Made by a program: the position numbers and the translations under genes
Notes under the pieces: generated by a model
What the model saw: the letters and a program-made list of their open reading frames with translations, nothing else
What the model was told of the DNA's origin: nothing
The model's database searches: none
Shown: in pieces, positions 11,735 through 22,887 of the stretch
How positions within the stretch are numbered: the stretch's first letter is position 1
Layout of the letters: the number at the start of each line of letters is the position of its first letter
Assembly: GCA_039621445.1 (NCBI GenBank)
Contig: CP154955.1
Location: 46,523,540 to 46,587,539 of the forward strand
From: Euglena gracilis
Lineage: Eukaryota > Euglenida > Euglenophyceae > Euglenales
Direction of reading: 5' to 3'
Length of the DNA: 64,000 nucleotides

Positions 11735-11990
11735 TCAGCTTTGGGCCCAACCGGGGCCTTTGCCCTGGGATCCAGACCTTTCGGACACGTCGCGGTACCA
11801 CACGCCGGGGAGAACGGTGCCTCTGGGCGGATGGCTCCGGCTGACGTGGCCCGGGGCGTGCCGGACCTCGGCGAGGGAGAGGTGGTGGCGGGTGGCCGCC
11901 GCTGGCCCAACCGGACTCCGCAGCGCCAAGGTGGCTGGGAACGCAGAGGGATCCTGTGCGTCAAGACCCCGGTACAACGGCTTCACCTGA
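11735..11990 (-). CDS. Possible GC-rich exon (weak)
   Basis: A GC-rich block with an open minus frame containing HHLSLAEVRHAPG. Splice sites are not convincing, and other frames are open too. Confidence 0.2.
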
Positions 11991-12794
11991 CCAGGGTGAC
12001 CAGGGTTCGCCCCCGTGAAGCAGTGTTTCGTGTCGCACCTACTTCGGCAGGGGTTTCCCCCCGGTTGGCGGAGGTGGTAAACCACTATTTTCAATACGGA
12101 AAAGGTCGGTTTACCGATAAAAAAAATACGGAGGTTGATAGTAGTGGTACCCATTATGGTCCCATGCGATTCAGATGACGGGTGCGCCGCCCCGTGAAGT
12201 CAAAAAAAGAATGCGCAGGTGCGCAAAAAACCACCAAAAGTGAAAAGTGCATTCCCGGCCATCTAAGCCTGGGGGGAGGGGAGGTCACCTCAGAGGCTGG
12301 AAATTTGGGCTGAAAAAGCTGCTGGCTGAATCCCCCCCCCCAGGGGTGGGGATCCCACAGCTGGAAGTGGGTTAGAGCAGGCATCGGGCCCTTAAAAAAA
12401 TCAAACCTGTAAAAAAGCCCAAAATTAGACGTAATCTAACTAACATTATAACCGGAGCGCTGTGACCTCGAGATCACACGATCCGATTGTCTATCGTCGC
12501 AAATGGCTCGATTCGGCCCCAAACATGTATCCTTTGGCATTGTCGCCTGATGTGGCCTGCTGTCGCCCGATATCACCTATCGATAGCTGATAGGAAGCAG
12601 AATCGAAAGTGGAAATCGTACCTTGTCTCCGGACCTGAGATTGGGTCCCGGCCGCATATTCACCGCAGTCGCGAAAGCCCCTGCGTCAGCACGGGCTTAC
12701 ACGCTTGTATCCACAAATTACTGCAGAAATTAGGAATCAACCATCCAGCATCCGCAGGAACCAGCAATCCGGATCGACCCCCGCTCCCCGCCCT

Positions 12795-12930
12795 GCCCCC
12801 ACCTCGCGGTAGTCGGGGCGGCCCTGCACGCCTTCGTCCACCCGCCGCCGGCCGTGGCCGGCGCGGCCCCCGCCCCGTCCCTGGCCGGGCGGCTCACCCT
12901 CCACAGCCTCACTCACCACAAGGAGCGCCT
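12795..12930 (-). CDS. Possible GC-rich exon, frame unresolved
   Basis: A minus-strand frame ends at CGCGAG|gtgggg, typical of donors in this window. A plus-strand frame ending at CGCCAG|gtacca is also plausible. The strand is therefore not settled. Confidence 0.25.
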
Positions 12931-13887
12931 CTCCGCCAGGTACCACTCCGCCCACGCCCAGGGGAGACAGGTGCCCACGCCCGGGAGACACTCGTGCAGA
13001 GTGTCTCGCCTCCCTCCCCTCCCCTCTGGCCGAACCCTCGGCAAATTGGTTGGCCGGCTGCAAACGTTGCACGTCGTTCTTCTCTTCTTTTTTTCATCCT
13101 CCTCTTGGATGGATGCCGACATCGGTGCATTTTGGCATTCCCTGAAAGAGTACAGTGACTCGAAGGCAGAGGGATTTCGCTCTTTGTCCTCGTTGGGAGC
13201 CGGTCCTCTGAAATGGGAAGGGAAAGCGTCTTCATCCAAAGGCCATCCTGAAAAGTTTGTAGTGGAATACTGTTTGTTCAAAAAGGCTGCGCGTTTGTGG
13301 GGTTAGTGTTTTTTTTTTTGCGCTAACAGTGAGGTCTGACAACGTAACCCTCATAGCAACGTAACCGTTGCTACAAGAACCTTGAAGTCCACAACCAAAA
13401 TTTCAGCTGGGGAGACCCCTTTCAGACCCGGTTTTGGCATATTTCGGGACCCCATAAAGCGAACAATCCATTACCGTCCAGCCAACCTTTGGTCCGCTTG
13501 ACCAAAATTTGTTGATAGGAGGTGAGGGGGCGCCGCCCCCCCCCTCCGGGTGGGTCTCATTTGTACATCTCTTTAAGGACCCAGGGGGGGGGGGTTGCTG
13601 GGCCAGGGCAAGAAATTGGGCTGGCTAGACCGAAATGAGATGAGACAATTGCCTAAAAATGACCTGCAAAACACAGGGTTATACCCCAAGAACTTACTCC
13701 CAACCAGCATGTGCAAGCAAATATTAACTGAAAACCAGTAACTCTTGTGGTTGATGCCAAGGAAAACTTCGGTGGGTGACAACTCAGTGGATCCAACAGT
13801 CGGTGACAGACCTTCAACATGGCACGCACAGCAGGCGTGGGCCAGCTGACAACTTCCGGGGGGAGCGGGCGGGTAGGAATCAGTCAC

Positions 13888-14094
13888 CCGACATGTGTGG
13901 GGGTTTTGGGCTGTCGGCAGGGCCCCTCCGCCGCAGCAGCAGCCCGCCGAGGGGCAGCACGGCCCCCACGGCCCGCCACCGCGGCCCCGCCGCCGCGCGG
14001 TCGGGAACGGGCGGGGGAGGGGGAGCTCCGCCGCCGTCACGGGGCGTGCCCGGCCCCGGTCCCGGCATGTGGGGGGGCCCAGGCAAGGCAGGCG
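13888..14094 (-). CDS. Exon: Pro-rich, then short hydrophobic/basic segment
   Basis: Acceptor catgtcgcag|CG and donor GG|gtgactg enclose 207 bp. A Pro/Gly-rich start leads to WRAVGAVLPLGGLLLRRR, a short hydrophobic helix ending in Arg. It may belong to the membrane-type gene to its left. Confidence 0.4.
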
Positions 14095-14240
14095 CTGCGA
14101 CATGGCAGGGGCGGGGGAAGCGTGCCCGACCCTGGCAGCCAACACCAGCAACACACAGAGAACACCAGTGCAGCCTATCCCCCTCCCCTGCCCGCAGCTG
14201 TTAACCCTGCGGGGGGTGGGGCAGGGTCGACCACCCCAAG

Positions 14241-14660
14241 CAGGCTTTTGCTTAAGGACCCCCGGGGCCAATCGGCTAGACACTGAAAAAAAAATGGACT
14301 AGCTAGACCCCCTGGGGGGGGGGGTCCGGGGGTCCCCCCAACTGGAAAAAAAGTTTTTCCTCCGGGGCTGCGCGCCGAGGTGGAAATGAGGTTTTTAATA
14401 CGTTTTTGGCTGATTTTGTTCCAAAAATTCCAAAAATGGCCAAAAACGGGCATTTTTGGCCATTTTTGGGGGTCCCAAAAAAAATTTCCGGCGCTTCGCG
14501 CCGGTCACTGGAAAAAAAATTCCTCTAGCTAGCCCTGCTAGCAGACCCCCCCCCCCCGGGAGGGGTCTGCTAGAAATCCCACTAGCCAAATTTGGACTAG
14601 CTGCAGTCCAGCCCCCCCCCCCCCCGGGGGGGGTACTGCAATCCCTTAAGCAGAAGCCTG
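14241..14660. mobile_element. MITE family B copy 2
   Basis: Element of 420 bp with CAGGCTTTTGCTTAAGG / CCCTTAAGCAGAAGCCTG ends, flanked by ACCCCAAG / ATCCCAAG (7 of 8). The interior parallels 2,452-2,862 block by block, with TAGCTAG-rich segments and the CCGGCGC-TTC-GCGCCGG hairpin. Confidence 0.8.
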
Positions 14661-15567
14661 ATCCCAAGCCCCATCCTGATCGGGGTTGGCGCCGAAGGAA
14701 AAGCTTCAACCTACGGAAGGAGGGGGATTGAGCTGCAGGAACTTTTAACGTCTGCGAGCAACCAACAGGCTTCGTGATGGTGTTGCCTCTCACAAAACAA
14801 TCAATTTATGTATTGAATCCATTTCTAGGCAGACATTTATGAATGTCAGTAAAGAGTGCGAGGCAAATCGAACAGGAGTTCATCTCTTTCGATCATCTCA
14901 CTCCATTGTGGAGGATGGCATCCCTTTTTTCGTCGGTTTGAAATCCACAGAACCGAGGACCCATCGGCACGACACAACCTAGCCATTATCCTGGAGTCAG
15001 ACAACGTTGCCAATGATAAACAGGTTGGAGCCACAGGATGGAAAAATGAAAAATGGAGTGGAGGGCATGGCAATCAGAGGTTTCCTTGGGGTCCAGTCAG
15101 CTGGCTGGAAAAAATTCTGGCTGGGCCCCGCCCCTCCCCCCCCGGGCGGTGGGGGGGGGGGGCTTTTTCCCGCCACAACTCCCAGCTGGGCTGCGGATTC
15201 CCCACCGGGTTTGTTGAAAATGAAAATCGGTGCCAGTCCGGTGAATTCGGGCTGGAACGAGAAAAAAAATTGCCCACCTTGATTTTTTGAACGACTTTCG
15301 AACAAAGGGTCCAAAAATGACCAGAAATGGAATTTTGCTTTTGGGGGTTTTCATCTCAAAAATTTTGAATCCCCCAGCTCGCAGCTGGATTTGGTTTTCT
15401 TTGATGTTGTCGGATTCCACCTGGGTCTAGCTGTCATCCGGTTGGACCCCCTGGGGGTGGGTTGGGTCACATCCAGCTTAAGAAATGGCGATTAATGGAG
15501 CCGAATGCAAAGAGAAAAGCAAGATGGGCAAAAAAAAGGGCAACAGCGTGCAATGGCATTCCCGTAC

Positions 15568-15699
15568 CCTCGGGCATCACAGTGCAGAAAGGAGCGGCGA
15601 CGGGTGCAAAGAGCCCTCCGGCGGAGGGGAGGGGCGAGGCCAAGCCTAGCGTGCAGGCTCGGGGACAAGTCTGCACGCCACGCCAGCAGGGGTGGCGGA
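15568..15699 (-). CDS. Exon: hydrophobic/Cys-containing segment
   Basis: A good acceptor (cttcgtgtttgcag|TC) and donor (G|gtacggg) bound about 43 codons with AGGLFAPVAAPFCTVMPEG. Its hydrophobic character resembles the exons at 10-11 kb. Confidence 0.45.
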
Positions 15700-16204
15700 C
15701 TGCAAACACGAAGTCAATCCATCGACGCTTGTGCAGTGGACAGTGAAATGCCCTAAATGAGCCCCAACCCCAAACCTCCAAGCAAACTCCAGGGCTTCGA
15801 CAAATACAAAGCTCGAGAATTTCAACACAAGGGATCCCCATGAAGGTTTCATCGGCAGATCCGATTCAAATAGAAAAAATTATCAGAGAAATAAAAAATC
15901 GTTGCGATCTCGCCATTTAAAGCATTTTTATGTGTTGATGCACGCCTTTCTCATTGCGCAAAGAGAAGAATAGCAGATCCTGTTGGTCAACAGTGTCGCC
16001 AACCGACGCAAAGCAACATCTGGTCTTGTCTCCCACGCCAAACAGGCCCTCGAGGAAATCACCAACCGGCCTGAACACCACACCTATTATTTATTTTGGG
16101 GTATTATTTTGGGGGAATTACACCGTGCATTGCCGGAAATGAGTTGATGATGTTTGCACTGGTGATCATTGAGGGGGGCGGGCAGTCTGGCCAAAAAGAA
16201 AGGA

Positions 16205-16420
16205 CGTCGTGGGCAACACACGCCATCCCTCCGCCGACACGCAAACGCCACGGCCCCCCGGCCCCCGGCACCCTTCCCAGGGCGCACGCCGGGGCCGCCG
16301 GGGAGCGAGCCGGCCGCCAGGGCCCGCCGGGGGGAGGGCCGGCGGGGGGAGGAGGCGCCCAAGGGGCCTGGCGCCGGCAGCCCCACAGCCGGCTCGCCGG
16401 GGAATGGCCGCGGGAAACAC
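16205..16420. other. GC-rich island, possible exon
   Basis: All frames stay open because of extreme GC content, so neither strand nor frame can be chosen. Confidence 0.25.
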
Positions 16421-16459
16421 ACCCCGAACACAAGACATGGAATATGACGAACCTAAAAC

Positions 16460-16585
16460 AATATATATATATATATATAAGTATTATATAATATAATAAT
16501 GTAATATAAATTAATTTTATATATTTATCTATAAAAGATATATATATATATATACATATATATACACATATATATGTATATATTT
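16460..16585 (+). repeat. AT-rich (TA)n tract
   Basis: Alternating TA with short interruptions, self-complementary. Confidence 0.9.
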
Positions 16586-17759
16586 TAAAAAATTGCCATG
16601 GGTCGGGGGGTCATATTATACACTCAGTTACGAAAGTCTTCATACCCCTGGCGTGTCAAAAGTCTTCATACCCCCCTACTTTTTCAAAATTTTGTGGACA
16701 AGGTTTCGAAAGATTTCTGTTCACCACCGCACTTCCTCAAGCAGAGCCATATGTGTCCTGCAGCACACACGCCATGACGAAGGCAGGATTTGGGTTGCCG
16801 GGTGCTTTGTTCTGCTCTCTCTGAGAAGCGGAACAGCGGCCACAAGGTAGGCACTTTCGCCTTTCGGCGGTTTGTCACAACAAAGCCAGCAGCAAAGGTG
16901 TGTGGCAGATGATTGGGCACAGCTCAGCAACATCATGGACCTGCAATGGGGGGTGCCCCAGGACAGGTGTGTCGGGCTGGCCACGCCCTTTGCAGCGTCC
17001 TCCGGGGCGGCAGGCCAGCGGCAATCCACCGAAGGGTGCGGTGGTGCTGCCAAGGGGCTGGGCCCGGTGTGGGCGCAAATGGCGGGCTCGAGAGGGACGA
17101 TCCCGCTGGAAGCAGCACCGGAACGGAAGATGGTGATAATACCCAACTGGAAAAAATCCCTCTCAGGAAACTGCAAAGGTCCTCCTACAACGGTATTCCT
17201 GTCTGTGCAGGAAGTTGTCAGGGTCAATCACCATTGAAAGGCCCTGAGAGTCTTGCCTGGGAAGTTCTTAGGGTCCCCCTTGGGAAATCGCGAGGGTTAT
17301 TGGAACCGGCCAAACTGTTATGATATCATTTCACAGGGGGGGGGGGGGGTTGCAGACCCACCTTTTTTGGCCACACCGCACCGCAGGCTGGGATGATGGG
17401 CCCGCGGGCAGGCTGCTCACCTCCACCGCCGTCGGATGGACTTCACCCCAGTCTTGGAAGCCCAAAACTCCTCGGTGGGGGATGAGCCGGGGGGACACAA
17501 ACAGGTTACCCTGGATACAAATAACGCCTTGGCGCTCGGAAATGCAACCCAAAGAAAAGGGAACGATTTGAGGATAATATTGACCTGTTTGGTGATGGCG
17601 ATGCCGACGTTTTCATCGTCAAAATATTGATGGTATCAACAATAATACAATGTTGCCAATTGGCAGAAAACAAAACATAGTCAATAAAATAATACGGCAC
17701 AACTTCAGTCATTATCTGATTTGCTGAGTTGGGATCATGATTGCTATCAAAACCCATGA

Positions 17760-17905
17760 TATTTCAGCAACAGGGCGGCCTGACCGGGTGTCCTGTGCGC
17801 CGCCCTCCGGCCCCACATTGCTCTCCGCCGCCTCCCCCTCCTCCCCCTCCAGCCACTCCTCCCGTCCCCGGTCCTTCCCGTCAGGGCTGACCTCAGCCAG
17901 GTTCA
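17760..17905 (-). CDS. Possible acidic exon
   Basis: Minus-strand frame with DRGREEWLEGEEGEAAES. It follows ctggctgag and a C-rich tract. Highly acidic, lying 350 bp past the stop of the coiled-coil gene. It may be the first visible exon of the next gene. Confidence 0.3.
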
Positions 17906-18251
17906 GCCCAGCACGACGGACCCATGGGGGCCGTGGAGTCCGTCCCCCCCCCCCCTGGGTTGGGCTGGACCCCAACACCTGGGGGGGGGGGTGTTTGGGA
18001 GTGTTGGGCAAAATGAGGGGGCGATGACCTGCAAAACATTGAAAAAAAGTTTGGGACAAAAAAGGCACAACACACCAACCAGCGCAAAGAGGGTGACTTG
18101 CAATTGCCAAATAAGTACCCAGGCTCTGACTGCAGGAAAACCATTGATAAATTTAAAACTGCCGCAAAAAAAAAGGAAAGAATGGCATACCGCCGCAGCA
18201 GTAGGTTGCGCCCCCCCAATGCCACTCTCCATCCTCTCCGCCCTCTTCAAC

Positions 18252-18441
18252 TCAGGGGGCCATGCTCGGCCAGCCCTGCTCGTCTGCCTTCTCGCCCCGC
18301 TCCGGCCGGTCCACCTCCGGATCCCAGTCCCGCTCCCCCTTGCCGCCGCGCTCCGCCTTGGGGTCCCGCTCCCGCTCCCGCTCCCGGTCGCGGTCCCGCT
18401 TGCTGGACTGGACGGAGTAGCGGCTGTCGGCGTCCTGCCGC
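18252..18441 (-). CDS. Terminal exon: Arg/Asp/Glu-rich tail with stop
   Basis: Acceptor cccgccgcag|G. 62 codons, then TGA at 18,254-18,252. [15 protein letters not shown] leads into a Glu/Asp/Lys-rich segment ending GWPSMAP. Alternating Arg-Asp/Glu tails are common in RNA-processing proteins, but this is composition, not homology. The open phase matches exon 19,040-18,928. Confidence 0.75.
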
Positions 18442-18927
18442 CTGCGGCGGGATCAGCAAGCCATCATTATTCAAAAAAGCCAACTCATCCAAATCCAAAA
18501 AAACAAACTCACAAAAACTTCTGCTTCGGCACTTCGCGTATGTCAAAAGCTTGGATCCAGGGAAGCTGTTCTCTTTCAGATGCATCCTTGTCCTTAGCTT
18601 CACGCCGTCCGAAAAAGGGATCTGTATTTAAGAGAATCTGATTTTTGGGTTTTTGTTTGGCGTAGGTTGTAGGGCATTTTTGGGCAGAGTTCTTAGTCAT
18701 TCAAAGGGGAGGGGGGATGATTATAAAATACAACCATTAACACTGGAACGTTTCTGCGTACACTTTTAAGCTGCTTCCCCATTTAAATGGCCTTTAATAA
18801 TTAATTACGCCACACACACAAAAAACATTTTTGTACATTTCTGCATTTCGTCGTTGTGGTGTCAGCTGTGGGCGAGGAAGCCAGCACTTGTTTGCCAGGC
18901 ACCGCACCGCACCGCACCGCACCACAC

Positions 18928-19040
18928 CTGCTGCGTTCCCGCTGCACCTCCAGCTTGAACTTCGCAGCCCGGGCACTGTCCCGCTCCTTCTCCAACTCTC
19001 GCTGCCGCTCCAGCTCTTTCAGCGCATGGCTGTGCTGGAG
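18928..19040 (-). CDS. Coiled-coil exon
   Basis: Acceptor gtcccatgcag|CTC and donor AG|gtgtgg. 37 codons, almost all helix-forming and charged (ALKELERQRELEKERDSARA), heptad-like. Downstream of the donor, GCACC/GGTGC pentamers repeat. Confidence 0.75.
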
Positions 19041-19239
19041 CTGCATGGGACCAGGGGTCTGCTGCAGGACCAGCCAGCCCACACATTAAACTGCAGGTTG
19101 CACCGCTCTCCCCCCCGGGGGGGGGGGGGTCCTGCGGCTTCAGAAATCCCCTGTGTGAGGTGCTGCAGCTGCTCGCTCTCCAGAGCCAAATGCAGGCAGA
19201 GGCACAACCTGCCCCCCCCATGGCAACAAAGTTACCCAC

Positions 19240-19592
19240 CAGGGCGTCGCTTGGAGACCAGGGGGTCCAGTTCTGGAACTGGGCCCGACCCCGGGGTCGA
19301 ACTGGGAATCAAAAAAAAGAAACGGCATGAATGCCCCAAAAGCTGCCAAAAAGACGAAAAATCGAATGATTTTGCCCGAGATTTGAACTGGTCAGCCCCT
19401 TTCCGACCCAATTTTTTTGCCATTTTTGGCCCACTTTTGCACCCCCAAACCCAAAAAATCTGTTACTGTCCAGCCGTCCTTCGACGGCTGGAAAATGAAT
19501 GAACTCGTTGATGCGGGGAGGGGGTCTGGGCTGAAAGAAAGATACCGGTCGGATAAAGGCTGCTGGCTGGCTTCCTCCCACTAAGCGAGCCT
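19240..19592. mobile_element. MITE family C copy 2 (decayed)
   Basis: Starts CAGGGCGTCGCTTGG; the right end near CTAAGCGAGCCTA is decayed. The interior shares with 3,112-3,499 a GGGGTCGAACTGGG tRNA-like segment, a perfect CCAGCCGTC-CTTC-GACGGCTGG hairpin (about 19,470) and the terminal GGCTGCTGGCTGG block. Confidence 0.55.
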
Positions 19593-19763
19593 AAAACATA
19601 CTCTGTCCTGGAGGAAATTTGACCAGGACCAAACAGGGAACTCATTTCCGCTGTGCTGTCGAGCATTTTGATCGTGCGGGTGTGTTTAAATGCGTTGTCT
19701 AGGTTGTGTGTGTTTGTGCCTCATTGCGGATACATGAGTCGATGGGTGCAGGTGTGGCCGCAC

Positions 19764-19840
19764 TGCCTGAGCTGGTACCGCTCAAACTCTGCGAGGCGGG
19801 CTGCTTCGTACTGCTTCGCGATGGCCCGCTTCTGCTGCAC
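19764..19840 (-). CDS. Coiled-coil exon
   Basis: Acceptor ccctcccag|GTG. About 25 codons (QQKRAIAKQYEAARLAEFER), helical and charged. The donor is ambiguous and leaves phase 2, which does not match the next exon. Confidence 0.65.
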
Positions 19841-20204
19841 CTGGGAGGGATGTTGATGTGTGGGCTGGGGAGTCTTGGGAGGTGTGGTACTCAATCCCTT
19901 TGGTGGGCGGGAAGATGTGGATGAGAAAGAGGTAGCGCAGCCTTCTAGCCCCTTCGTGTGCGATCTGTGTCAATTAGATTCATATGCTTCAGTTGGGCAC
20001 CTCTGAAAACCCCACTACCTCGACCTGAATTGCCGCCACTCCATCCGGATCACCACTGGGAGAAAAAAAGGTCGAACAGCCGCGGGAATGCCTCAGGGGA
20101 GGTGTTCTCATTTCAGACAGCGATACCCCACTACACCCGCCTCATCCCATCCCATCCCATCCCATACCACACCATACCCCCCCCCCCCAATCCCCTGGCC
20201 GCAC

Positions 20205-20339
20205 CTCCTTCAGCCGGAGGCGGCGGTGCTCCTGCCGCAGCTGCTCCCGCAGCGCCGCCAGCTGGCGCTCCAGGTCGCCGCGCTCCGCCTCCGCGGCGGC
20301 CTGCAGCGCCCCCCACACCTCCTCCCCGTCACGCCGGGG
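20205..20339 (-). CDS. Coiled-coil exon
   Basis: Exactly 45 codons between gtaag|CCC and GAG|gtgcgg. Contains AAAEAERGDLERQLAALREQ, a heptad-rich coiled coil. Phase 0 at both ends, matching its neighbours. An alternative acceptor (ggggag|GAG) in the same frame would shorten it. Confidence 0.7.
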
Positions 20340-20653
20340 CTTACGACCAGATCAGAAGGGCTTCTTTGGGACCTGGGGGGCGGGGTCCGGGGGGGGGGGG
20401 CTCAGGGGGACCCACGTTTGACCAACTTTTGGGGGTCAATTTTGGGTCCAAAATTTTTTTCGGGGCATTGCAGCGAAAATAAAGCAAACCCCGCCTCCAG
20501 CCGGGTACCCATTTAGCCGGACCCCACCCCTTCTGGGCGCATTTGCTGCTCCTGTTTTTTCATCGTTTCTCTTCCTTTCTCTTCCTCTCACTTCCCTGGT
20601 GAGGCTGGGGGGATGGGAACGGGGTGGGCAGGTGGATCGCCGCCCCCCCCCAC

Positions 20654-20801
20654 CTCTCCCGATGTCCCGGAGGCGGAAGCAGCGGCGCGGCCGAGGTCTG
20701 CCTCCGTCTCCGCCCCCTCGGCCCGCAGCAGCGCCAGCTCCATCCGCGCCTCGTCCACGCTGTGCTGCAGCTCCGCTTGGTGGTCCGGCGCGTCCTTCGC
20801 C
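20654..20801 (-). CDS. Coiled-coil exon
   Basis: Acceptor cacggtgccag|G, donor GAG|gtgggg. 49 codons with HQAELQHSVDEARMELALLR, then an Ala/Ser-rich end. Confidence 0.7.
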
Positions 20802-21244
20802 CTGGCACCGTGGCGGGAAGGGGGGCGGGCATTATCGGGCGCGCCAGCCAATGTTCCAGGTCCAAAAATAATAGTGTTCATTTTTTCCGAATTCAAGATT
20901 GATACACAACTTGCTAATTGCGCTCAGAACTGCGGGAATCGCGGGGATCTGCACGCGCATGTACACATGCCCTCGCGACTGTTGTGTTCGGTATGGACAT
21001 TCCTCTGCCGGCACCCGCATAAATACCCCCGAACACCGTGGCAGGAGTCCACCTCGGCCCTGAAGCGCCTGGTGTGCGTGTCCCCCCTCTTCCCACTTTC
21101 TTTCGCCGGACAACATCTCTTTTCTTTTGTTGATTGGATAACGTTGTGTGTGACAACAGCTGAACAGAAACAACTGTGGGTGTTTTATTGGTTTTTTTTA
21201 TTTTATATGATTTGTTTAATATGATATAGCCACCCCCAAGTCAC

Positions 21245-21447
21245 CTCATTGGGCAACGCGAGGCGCGGAGCAGATGGGGCACACCCGGCTTCGTTCAGCC
21301 GCCGCAGCACCTCCGCCGCCACGTCGCCGGGGCGCAGCGGGCGGGCCGCCACCGCGGGGCGGGGCTGGTCGCCGGCCTCGAGCAGCTCCGCCAGCGCGGT
21401 GCAGTGCAGGGCCGTCTGCAGGTCGCTCTCCAGCCCGTCCTGGACGG
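21245..21447 (-). CDS. Helical Ala/Leu-rich exon
   Basis: Acceptor gtggctgtag|CC, donor GAG|gtgactt. 67 codons including LQTALHCTALAELLEAGDQ and DVAAEVLRRLNEAG, two helix pairs typical of solenoid repeats. Confidence 0.65.
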
Positions 21448-21534
21448 CTACAGCCACGGCCGGGTCCGCCGTGTGGGGATGGGGTTGTCCTTAACGCGCC
21501 AAAGCACGGACAAAGTGCGGTGGTCGGCTGGTCT

Positions 21535-21645
21535 ATGACACACGGGGTGTGTGTCATGGTCCATGACACACGGGGTGTGTGTCATGGTCCATGACACGCG
21601 GGGTGTGTGTCATGGACCATGACTCACGGGGGGTGTGTCATGGAC
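21535..21645 (+). repeat. 28-bp palindromic minisatellite
   Basis: Four tandem units of a palindromic motif (CATGACACACGGGGTGTGTGTC type); each unit could form a hairpin. Confidence 0.9.
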
Positions 21646-22202
21646 CAGCTGTATCAAGGACAAAGGGGGGAGGGCGGGATGTACTTGTTGGGACGGTAAC
21701 GCAAAGTGCAAAGATGGAACCAAAATGCCCAAAACGGGCGGAAAGGGCGCAAATTGGTCAAAAGATGGGGCACCGTGCCAAAATTTTTTTGGCCTACTTT
21801 AGCTGTCGGTGGCCCAAAATGACCCGAAATCACCTCAATTGGTGAAAAAAATTCCAAATCGCGCCTCCTGNTCCCAAAAGGTGCAGTTTCGCAGGCACGA
21901 AAGAACTCAACATGCACAGCCCACTGTAGGTCAAAGCACAACGCCCTCAATGTAGAGATGTAATGTCATTTCGTCAGATGCAATGCTGTGAGTTAAATTC
22001 CCTCCAGGGGGATTATTTTGACAAAAGTTGTTCAAGGGTACCCTTGGGCAACGCGAATGAAAATACTGGCATTGCGGACAAAATGAACAGATCACGTCAT
22101 ATTAACAAATGGTGCCACAAACACAAATAACTCAGCACTCACCCAAACCTCCTGCTTTCCGCATTGGTGGGATATTTCCGGGACCTTCTCACTTCTTCTC
22201 AC

Positions 22203-22345
22203 TGGCGCAGGTGTCACCGTGGGCAGAAGGGCGGCGCACAGTGCGGCGTTGCTGCCGATGCCCTGGGGGTCCATGGGCGCGGCGTCCAAGGCCAGGTCTG
22301 CGGCACAGCCTCCGGGCCCTGTGCCGACACACACCACCCTGACGG
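22203..22345 (-). CDS. Exon with GTGPGG motif
   Basis: Acceptor gggtgtcacag|CC, donor CCA|gtgagaag. 47 codons including VRVVCVGTGPGGCAADLAL. The Gly pattern superficially resembles a nucleotide-binding loop, but the surrounding beta-strand context is incomplete; I treat it as part of a helical repeat. Confidence 0.55.
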
Positions 22346-22699
22346 CTGTGACACCCGTGACCCGAGTCTGAAAGAAAAGCCGGCACGCGCCATAGGAGGA
22401 GGCGAAATTCAAACAGAGGGTGCGGACCATCCATCGAGGCCTTGGCCACCAAATTTGCTGTTTGGACGGCATTTGCTGGCAGTCAACTTGTGTCGATGCA
22501 CGCTTTCGACATCTGAAATGAATAAAACATGAAAGGGGGGGGGGTCTGGAAAATATTTTTCATCGAAGCTGGGGTCGGGATACAAACACGGGATAGAAAC
22601 ACATGTAATGGGTGTAGTTTGAGATGGTCGGAGCCAGGGTTGTCCAGTCCACTTATTCACCAACGTGTTCCCAAGCCAACAGCCCGGTGCATTCTTCAC

Positions 22700-22887
22700 C
22701 CCGAGCGGCACACCGGCATCTGTGTCTGGCAGTCGCCCGAGCACGGTGGCGCGGTGACCGATGGCTGTCCACAGCTCGGGTGAGACGTGGCGCGCCACAG
22801 CCGGCCAGCGGACGACAGCACGGGCGAGAAGCCACAGCAAGCGCTGCCCGTCGGGGGGCAGGGTGGGGCCCTCGCGGAGATGATCCA
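22700..22887 (-). CDS. Helical exon
   Basis: The frame opens just after gtgag and ends at GGG|gtgaag. Contains QRLLWLLARAVVRWPAVARH. An in-frame TGA lies immediately upstream, so the acceptor must be at 22,888 or this is a first exon. Confidence 0.55.

Larger units (their letters stand above)
18252..22887 (-). other. Multi-exon locus with C-terminal coiled coil and RD/RE tail (unrecognised)
   Basis: Exons at 22,887-22,700, 22,345-22,203, 21,447-21,245, 20,801-20,654, 20,339-20,205, 19,840-19,764, 19,040-18,928 and 18,441-18,252 share the minus strand and the same codon bias. The first three are helical and solenoid-like. The next four read as coiled coil (ERQLAALREQLRQEHRRL and LERQRELEKERDSARAAKF). 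The last is an Arg/Asp/Glu-rich tail ending in TGA. Phases agree for 20,654/20,339, 20,205/19,840 and 18,928/18,441, where AG + G makes Arg. They do not agree at 22,203/21,447, 21,245/20,801 or 19,764/19,040, so an exon or boundary is missing there. A solenoid followed by coiled coil occurs in tethers and regulators such as p115/USO1 or TSC1, but I see no sequence match to either. It could also be the 3' part of the large HEAT-like locus to the right. Confidence 0.55.

Noticed and set aside
16721-17227. 168-codon minus-strand frame, with plus-strand rivals
   Set aside because: Both strands are open over a GC-rich block. The frame runs on into lower-GC sequence, and no splice sites favour either.
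22203-22345. Dinucleotide-binding (Rossmann) fold from GTGPGG
   Set aside because: Only the Gly loop is present; the following helix and later strand motifs are missing, and the exon sits among solenoid-like exons.
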